A stretch of 64,000 bases of DNA from Actinomycetota bacterium (lineage in GTDB: Bacteria; Actinomycetota; Acidimicrobiia; IMCC26256; PALSA-555): contig PLJD01000043.1 of the NCBI GenBank assembly GCA_003140175.1, positions 77,271 through 141,270 of the forward strand, in the 5' to 3' direction. This document shows positions 58,466-64,000 of this stretch, piece by piece. The position numbers and the translations under genes are program-made. Within the stretch, counting starts at the first letter, position 1; each line of letters opens with the position of its first letter. A model generated the notes under the pieces. The model did not search any database. It saw nothing but the letters and a program-made list of their open reading frames with translations, and was not told the origin of the DNA.

Positions 58466-59637
58466 GCCGGCCTAGCTTTGCCGGGTCGACGGCGATCATT
58501 GGAATCGGACAGACCGAGTTCTCGAAAGACGCGGCTCGCAGTGAGCTGCAACTCGCCTGCGAATCGATCACCGCGGCCCTCGCGGACGCGGGACTCCAGC
58601 CGAGCGATGTCGATGGCCTTGTGAGCTACACGATCGACCCGGTCGAGGAGACCGAGCTCGTGCGATCGGTGGGCTTTCCACAGATCAACTACTCGAGCCG
58701 GGTGCCATACGGCGGCGGTGGCGCGATGGGCGTGCTGTTGCACGCGGCGAGTGCGGTCGCGAGCGGCGCCGCTGAAGTCGTGGTCGCGTACCGGGCGATC
58801 AGGGCCCGCTCCGGTGCCACACGTTTCGGCGGAGCGAAGACCACTCCGAGCCCGACCTCGGGTCACTCGGGCACGACCGCCATGCAGTGGTGTATGCCGT
58901 TTGGCGTGTTGACACCGGCAGCGTGGATGGCTCTGAACTCGACTCGGTACATGCACACGTTCGGGGTCTCGAGCGAGGACTTCGGCCGTGCGGTCGTGCA
59001 ATTGCGGGCCTACGCGTCGACGAATCCGGCCGCGTGGGGATTCGATCGACCCATTACGCTCGATGACCATCAGGCGTCGCGCTGGATCGCGCAACCCTGC
59101 ATCCGCATGTTCGACTGCTGTCAGGAGACCGACGGGTCTGTCGCAGTCGTTGTCGCCAGCGGTGAGCTTGCGCGTGACACTGCGCAGCCGCCCGTCCTCA
59201 TCGCGGCAGCGGGAGGCGCCGGTCTCTTCGAGCAGGAGATCGCCTCTGACCACTACCGCCCAGACCTGTCCGTCATGGAAGGCTCGGTCGCGCTCGCCAA
59301 ACTCCTGTTCGGTCGGTTTGGTATCGATCGCGGCGACATCGATGCCGCCATGATCTACGACGCATTCTCGCCCATCCTGCTGATGCAGCTGGAGGGACTC
59401 GGATTCTGCGAGCGCGGCGAAGCCAAGCACTTCATAGCCGACGGCAACCTCGGGCTTGACGGCGCACTGCCGTGCAACACGAACGGTGGCCTGATCGGTG
59501 AGGGCTACATCCACGGCCTCAACCTCGTCCTCGAGGCGGTGCGCCAGCTCCGCGGTACCGCGGTCAATCAGGTCGTCGATCCGGATGCCGTGCTCGTGTC
59601 GGCAAGTCGCACCGGTGCGATCTTGACCAGGCCCTGA
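58462..59637 (+). CDS. Thiolase-like Ltp2-type protein (probable retro-aldolase)
   Basis: A 391-residue thiolase-fold protein of the lipid-transfer-protein/SCP2-thiolase group: STAIIGIGQTEFSKDAARSE at the start, VPYGGGGAMGVLLHAASAVA at the position of the nucleophile helix, MIYDAFSPILLMQLEGLGF, and LPCNTNGGLIGEGYIHGLNL at the end. The nucleophilic Cys of true thiolases is missing from the first motif, as in Ltp2 aldolases, which cleave a beta-hydroxy acyl-CoA side chain. Its overlap with the DUF35 gene supports an aldolase complex. The substrate may be a sterol-like CoA ester. Confidence 0.88.
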   Translation: MSRPSFAGSTAIIGIGQTEFSKDAARSELQLACESITAALADAGLQPSDVDGLVSYTIDPVEETELVRSVGFPQINYSSRVPYGGGGAMGVLLHAASAVASGAAEVVVAYRAIRARSGATRFGGAKTTPSPTSGHSGTTAMQWCMPFGVLTPAAWMALNSTRYMHTFGVSSEDFGRAVVQLRAYASTNPAAWGFDRPITLDDHQASRWIAQPCIRMFDCCQETDGSVAVVVASGELARDTAQPPVLIAAAGGAGLFEQEIASDHYRPDLSVMEGSVALAKLLFGRFGIDRGDIDAAMIYDAFSPILLMQLEGLGFCERGEAKHFIADGNLGLDGALPCNTNGGLIGEGYIHGLNLVLEAVRQLRGTAVNQVVDPDAVLVSASRTGAILTRP

Positions 59638-59808
59638 CCCTGCGCCAAGGAGAGCATGATGTGCACACGTCCCATCGCATCGGTGCGGTCACCCTCCAAT
59701 GCCTACCGGACGAAAGAACGAGCCTGGTGCCAGCCGCCTCGGTGACCCCGCGCTGCACGCGCCACTGGTCATGACCACACGCAACTGACATCAGCGAGGA
59801 GAGCCGAA

Positions 59809-62271
59809 ATGGCAAGTGTGCTGGAGGGACTCCGTGTGCTCGACCTGAGCTGGGGCATCGCGGGACCGATCGCTGGCATGTTGCTGGCCGATAACGGGGC
59901 GCAGGTGACGAAGGTCGAGGGACCCGGTGGCGACCCGTTCCGCTCGCTCGCCGGCGCGGCGTCGTGGCTGCGGGGTCGGCGCAGCGCGGAGCTCGACCTG
60001 CACAATGACAGCGACCGTGACGTCTTCTTGGCGCTCGCGAGTTCCGCGGACGTGGTGCTCGAGAGCTTCTCGCCCGGCGCCACGACCCGGTTGGGCATCG
60101 ACCCCGACACGTTGCTCGCACTCAACCCGCGGCTCGTGTACTGCTCGATCACCGCCTACGGCCACCATTCGGCGCACCGTGAGCGACCGGGCTACGACGC
60201 GCTGGTCGCGGCGAGGCTTGGGTTGTCGCACGAGCAGCGCGGCCACATGGGTGGCCCGATCCCGTACATAAACGGTGATGAGCCGTTCCTTTCCGAGCTG
60301 CCCATTCCGGAGGGCATGGCGCCTGGATCACCTCGATCGGGCCCTATCTTCACGTACACGCCGTGGCCGAGCCTCTGCGCCGCATACCTGGCGACCACTG
60401 CGATCAGCGCGGCGCTCTATGCCCGCGCCCATACCGGGCGGGGACAGCACGTAGAGACTTCGCTGCTGCAGGCGGCGCTTGCATTGACGGCGTCGAAGTG
60501 GCAGCGCGCTGAGCACAGCGACGCTCCTGGTTACCGAACGTGGATCTTTGACGAGCGCGCGCCGAAGGGGTTCTTTGAGTGCGCCGACGGTCGGTGGGTT
60601 GAGCAGTGGGTCCCGAATCCGAGCTTCGCGCTGTCGAGCGCCGACGGTTCCACGCTCGAGTTTCGTCGTGGTGTCGACCGGGTGCGGGACGACCCGGACC
60701 GCGTGGGGCCGGATCGGGAGAACATCGTGGTGCTCGCGCACTACTTCCCAGAGATGGTGGCGGCCTACGCCCGATACCCGAGTGGCGACTGGGTCCGTGT
60801 CGCGGCGGAGGCCGGCGTCCCGCTGCAACCCGTCCGTACGCCCGAGGAGGCCCTCCAGGATCCGGCGCTGCTGGCGGAGGGCGCAGTGACCGACGTCGAG
60901 CATCCCGAGCTTGGGACGCTGCGCCAGGTCGGTGTCCTGTACGGCATGAGCGCGACGCCGGGCCAGGTCCGGGGTTCAGTGCCGCGCGTCGGCGAACATA
61001 CCGACCAGCTGCGTCGCGAGGCTGCCGAGAACGCGCCAGCTGCGCTCGGCGAACCCGAGACGATCTCGCGGGGTCAGCAAACGCGCGCGCCCCTCGAGGG
61101 GATCACGGTGCTTGACCTGGGCTTCGCGGTGGCAGGTCCGTTTGGTACGCAGGTTCTGGCCGATCTCGGCGCGAACGTCATCAAGGTCAACGCGACTCGC
61201 GACCCTTGGTGGCACGCCTGTCACATCGCGTATGGCGCGAACCGAGGAAAGCGCAGCATCTGCATCGATCTCAAGACTCCCGAGGGCCTTTCTGTGTTGC
61301 ACCGGCTCGTCGAGCAGGCCGATGTGGTGCATTCCAACATGCGCCGCGACGCGCTTCGCCGGCTGCGCTGCGACGAGGCATCGCTCCGAATGGTCAACCC
61401 CGAGATCATCTACTGTCACACGCGCGGTTTCGACCTTGGCCCTCGCTCGGAGTCGCCCGGCAACGACCAGACCGGATGCTCACTGGCTGGAGTCACGTTC
61501 GAAGACGGTGGCGGTCGCGATGGCGGTCGACCGTTCTGGAGCCTCACGTCCATGGGTGACACGGGCAACGGGTTCCTGTCTGCGATTGCGGTGATTCAGG
61601 CGCTGTACCACCGGTCGCGAACGGGCGAAACCCAGACGGTCGACACCTCGATCCTGAACGCCGGTCTCCTGGCCGCCTCGATGTGCTCGCTCGGACCCGA
61701 CGGTGCTCCGCTCTCTCGAGCGCATCTCGACCGGATGCAACTGGGGCTGACCGCGCTGTATCGCCTGTACGAGACGGCCGACGGATGGCTGTGCGTCGCC
61801 GTGGTCGGTGAGGAGCACTGGCGGTCGTTCATGGACGTGCTCGGCCTGCCGCACCTCGCGTCCGACGCCCGGTTCGTCGACGCCGACGCCCGTTCGGCGA
61901 ACGACCGGGATCTGTGGGATCGGCTCGAGCCGGTGCTCCGGCAGCGTTCCGCGGCCGACTGGTTCCTCGCGCTCGATGGCCGAGGCGTCCCCTGCGAGAT
62001 CGCCGATCCGACCTTCCCGCTTGGTGTCTTCGACGACCCCGAGATGCGAGCGCTCGGACTCGTCGTCGAGCAGCAGCACCCCAAGCTTGGACGCTTCGAG
62101 CACTTCGGCACCACGATCAACTTCTCCGACACGCCTGGCAAGATCTGGGGTCCACCCCCGATTGTCGGTCAGCACACCCGCGAGATCATGCGTGAGTACG
62201 GGTACGGCGACGATGAGATCGACAAGCTCCTCGCCGACGCCGCAATCTTCGAGGAACTCTGGGTCGACTGA
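59809..62271 (+). CDS. Tandem class III (CaiB/BaiF) CoA transferase
   Basis: An 820-residue protein made of two family III CoA transferase modules. Module 1 (about 1-395) opens LEGLRVLDLSWGIAGPIAGM and has RPGYDALVAARLG with the candidate catalytic Asp. Module 2 (about 425-820) opens LEGITVLDLGFAVAGPFGTQ and has GNDQTGCSLAG at the same place. Family III enzymes move CoA between carboxylates through aspartyl anhydride intermediates; most are ~400-residue homodimers, so this fusion may be a covalent heterodimer. AGGAGAG precedes ATG 59809. The gap 59638-59808 has no gene. Confidence 0.92.
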   Translation: MASVLEGLRVLDLSWGIAGPIAGMLLADNGAQVTKVEGPGGDPFRSLAGAASWLRGRRSAELDLHNDSDRDVFLALASSADVVLESFSPGATTRLGIDPDTLLALNPRLVYCSITAYGHHSAHRERPGYDALVAARLGLSHEQRGHMGGPIPYINGDEPFLSELPIPEGMAPGSPRSGPIFTYTPWPSLCAAYLATTAISAALYARAHTGRGQHVETSLLQAALALTASKWQRAEHSDAPGYRTWIFDERAPKGFFECADGRWVEQWVPNPSFALSSADGSTLEFRRGVDRVRDDPDRVGPDRENIVVLAHYFPEMVAAYARYPSGDWVRVAAEAGVPLQPVRTPEEALQDPALLAEGAVTDVEHPELGTLRQVGVLYGMSATPGQVRGSVPRVGEHTDQLRREAAENAPAALGEPETISRGQQTRAPLEGITVLDLGFAVAGPFGTQVLADLGANVIKVNATRDPWWHACHIAYGANRGKRSICIDLKTPEGLSVLHRLVEQADVVHSNMRRDALRRLRCDEASLRMVNPEIIYCHTRGFDLGPRSESPGNDQTGCSLAGVTFEDGGGRDGGRPFWSLTSMGDTGNGFLSAIAVIQALYHRSRTGETQTVDTSILNAGLLAASMCSLGPDGAPLSRAHLDRMQLGLTALYRLYETADGWLCVAVVGEEHWRSFMDVLGLPHLASDARFVDADARSANDRDLWDRLEPVLRQRSAADWFLALDGRGVPCEIADPTFPLGVFDDPEMRALGLVVEQQHPKLGRFEHFGTTINFSDTPGKIWGPPPIVGQHTREIMREYGYGDDEIDKLLADAAIFEELWVD

Positions 62272-62295
62272 AGCCCGACTCCGAAGGTGCGCTCG

Positions 62296-63167
62296 ATGCG
62301 CGGCGAATCGACAGTCCTGGTGAAGACCTCCGTCGTGGTCGACGTCTCGTCGGTCGTCCCGATGCCGGGGCGCCACCAGATACGCGGATGGGTGTGCGCT
62401 CCCCGAGAGCTCCGGCCGACGGATCAACCACGCGTGGTGCTGTGCTGCCTCGCCGGCGGTAGGTGCACCACGAGCTACTTCGACCTTGACGTCGAGGGCC
62501 AAGGCAACTACAGCATGGCGGAGCACCTCGCGGCCCAGGGCTTCGTCGTCGTCGCGATCGATCATCTTGGCGTCGGCGAGTCGAGCGCCGTCGATGACCT
62601 GTTCCTCGTGACCCCCGACGTCGCGAGCTCGGCCAACCACCACGCCTTCGGCGAGCTGCTGGCCCGCCTCCGAGCGGGATCGTTGACGAACGAACTGAGT
62701 GCCGTGCCGTCATCCGTGGCCGTCGGGGTCGGCCACTCCATGGGCGGCATGCTCACCCTCGTCCAACAAGCGCACCATCACACCTACGACGCGGTGGCGA
62801 ACCTCGGTCACGGCGGTGATGGCCTCCCGCAGCTGCTCACCCGGGACGAGCTCAACGTCGTCGGTGACAGCCAGGCGCTGCGCGCCAAGATCGTCGACTT
62901 GGCGCGAGCGCGCTTCACCCCGGGGCCCGGCCGGAAGGCGGGAGCACGGTTCCCAACTCCTTCCACGCCGCAGACGTGCCAGCGGCCGTGCGAGAGGCGT
63001 TCGTCCGCCAACAATCCACCCTGCTGTACTCGTGTGGGCTCACCTCGATGATCCCATCCGCGACCGATTCCGAGAAGTCCCAGATCGATGTCCCGGTGTT
63101 TCTGGGCTTCGGCGAACACGATCTCACGCGGCGTTTCCACCACGCGGTATCCAGCTACCCGGCATGA
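62296..63167 (+). pseudogene. Alpha/beta hydrolase with frameshift and lost C-terminus
   Basis: The first frame from ATG 62296 gives a normal hydrolase N-half: RVVLCCLAGGRCTTSYFDLD, FVVVAIDHLGVGESSAVDD, nucleophile VGVGHSMGGMLTL. Near 62945 the frame shifts, and the alternative frame continues AADVPAAVREAFVRQQSTLL, then VPVFLGFGEHDLTRRFHHAV (acidic residue). It ends abruptly after SSYPA at 63167, before the catalytic His. The 3' end abuts the equally truncated cupin gene on the other strand, pointing to one deletion that removed both ends. Confidence 0.75.
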
Positions 63168-63509
63168 GCGCCTGCAGCGCCGACGCCGGGTTCAGCTCGA
63201 GGACCTCGCTGTCCTCTTCGTAGGCCAAGGTGTGCCCGGCCGGGAAGAAAAACACGTCCCCCGTCGCCGCGACTTCATCCGGCCAGTCGCACCCCGGGTA
63301 GGTCACCCGCAGGCGCCCCTTCAACAGGTAGCCGTAGTGAGGGCACTGGCACAGGCCACCCGGCAGCCCTGGTAGCCGGGGGCGCAGTCAACTGCCGGCG
63401 CCACCGTGTAACCCACCTCCATGTCGCCCCACTGCACCGAGCGGAAGCCAGTGTGGGGCCAGCGGCCACCGCCGTTCTCCGGCAGCTCCGACGGCTTGCT
63501 GACAGGCAT
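63124..63509 (-). pseudogene. Cupin-domain protein with frameshift
   Basis: From ATG 63509 (GGAGG seven bases upstream) one frame gives KPSELPENGGGRWPHTGFRS and GDMEVGYTVAPAVDCAPGYQ, then shifts near 63370. The second frame gives CQCPHYGYLLKGRLRVTYPG, DEVAATGDVFFFPAGHTLAY and EDSEVLELNPASALQALM. This is a small cupin of the kind found near polyketide or ring-modifying enzymes. The last residues after ALM read through into sequence of the hydrolase remnant, so the true C-terminus is also gone. Confidence 0.72.
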
Positions 63510-63559
63510 GCGCACTCCTCCGACTTGGTTGAACAGGACGACCCGAGCGGCAGCCCACG

Positions 63560-64000
63560 CTATGGCAGCCCGATCCGCGGCGCCCGCGCATCCGGCTCGA
63601 CGTCGGCAGCGCGGGGCGGAGTCACCAGCGCCCGCAGTGAATACTCGACCACACGCTTCACCTCTGCGGCGTCGCTCAGCCGATCCATCGCCGCTCGGTC
63701 CAACAAGATGCTGAACACTTGGTGGTAGAGGAGATGGGCGTCGTCGAGCGACTGCTGATGGCTTCCGGGGCGGAGATCGTCGATTGCGCTGGCCAGTGGT
63801 TCCACGAGCAGGTCGATGTTGGCAGCGATCTCGTTCGGAAAGCGCGCGATCAATCGTGGATGAGCGAACAGGAACGGGCGGTTCGCTCGCAGCGACGACC
63901 CCGTCCGGAGCAGGTCGAACATGCCTTCGATCCAGGCGATCACCCGGTCGCGGGGCGTGTCTTCGCGGGCCATGCGGTGACTCAAGAAGGACCGGGTGTT
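63560..64000 (-). CDS. TetR-family regulator, N-terminus beyond the right edge
   Basis: 147 codons are open to the window edge. The visible part is the helical ligand domain of a TetR protein (NTRSFLSHRMAREDTPRDRV, WIEGMFDLLRTGSSLRANRP, then VFSILLDRAAMDRLSDAAEV). The helix-turn-helix would lie just outside. It ends at 63560, 50 bp from the cupin remnant on the same strand. It probably regulates neighbouring catabolic genes. Confidence 0.75.
   Translation of the reverse strand, partial: NTRSFLSHRMAREDTPRDRVIAWIEGMFDLLRTGSSLRANRPFLFAHPRLIARFPNEIAANIDLLVEPLASAIDDLRPGSHQQSLDDAHLLYHQVFSILLDRAAMDRLSDAAEVKRVVEYSLRALVTPPRAADVEPDARAPRIGLP

Overview
The window is high-G+C DNA (about two-thirds G+C by eye) with many GTG/TTG starts, ATGA/GTGA gene overlaps and at least two promoters that look leaderless. 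The gene families (F420-type luciferase-like oxidoreductase, Rieske oxygenase, P450, DUF35/Ltp2 pair, class III CoA transferases, TetR regulators, Liv-type ABC transport, AbiE and VapBC) suggest a free-living actinobacterium with broad lipid, steroid or aromatic catabolism, perhaps of the Acidimicrobiia or a relative. That placement is inference. No rRNA, tRNA, CRISPR array or transposase was seen.

Layout. 1-14.9 kb is a catabolic region: amidohydrolases, LLM oxidoreductase, SDR, carboxymuconolactone decarboxylase-like protein, Rieske oxygenase, esterase, a Liv-type binding protein and two related TetR genes. It is full of gene remnants, including head-to-tail chimeras left by internal deletions. 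15.2-21.6 kb is a glycosyltransferase cluster around a Tat-exported collagen-like protein. 21.7-23.1 kb holds VapBC between direct copies of a ~200-bp repeat. 23.1-30.5 kb carries carbohydrate genes: GH15 glucanase/trehalase, IolE-like isomerase/dehydratase, a pyranose-2-oxidase-like flavoprotein, an FG-GAP propeller and a PEBP protein. 30.5-32.6 kb is an AbiE system with intact antitoxin and broken toxin, followed by another repeat copy.

33-44 kb contains a TetR/amidohydrolase divergon with two perfect palindromic operators, then an unusual transporter operon: binding protein, hydrolase, fused LivH-LivM permease, a 997-residue MFS-LivF-LivG fusion and a second binding lipoprotein. 44-49 kb holds a flavin reductase and a DUF4254 protein, facing a compact opposite-strand operon of queD, queC, a family 9 glycosyltransferase and a propeller-like protein. 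49.5-53.7 kb is an ion operon: a P-type ATPase resembling Na+,K+-ATPase followed directly by two TrkA/RCK proteins. 53.7-64 kb returns to catabolism: P450, lipase remnant, TetR, amidohydrolase, DUF35 protein, Ltp2-like lyase, a tandem class III CoA transferase, two convergent broken genes and a partial TetR.

Two regulatory patterns connect genes. A 39-bp element occurs three times upstream of plus-strand catabolic genes. A 67-bp promoter-plus-leader is shared by the carboxymuconolactone decarboxylase-like gene and the Rieske oxygenase. About ten broken or truncated genes lie among very long intact ones, which argues for real gene decay rather than poor sequence quality.
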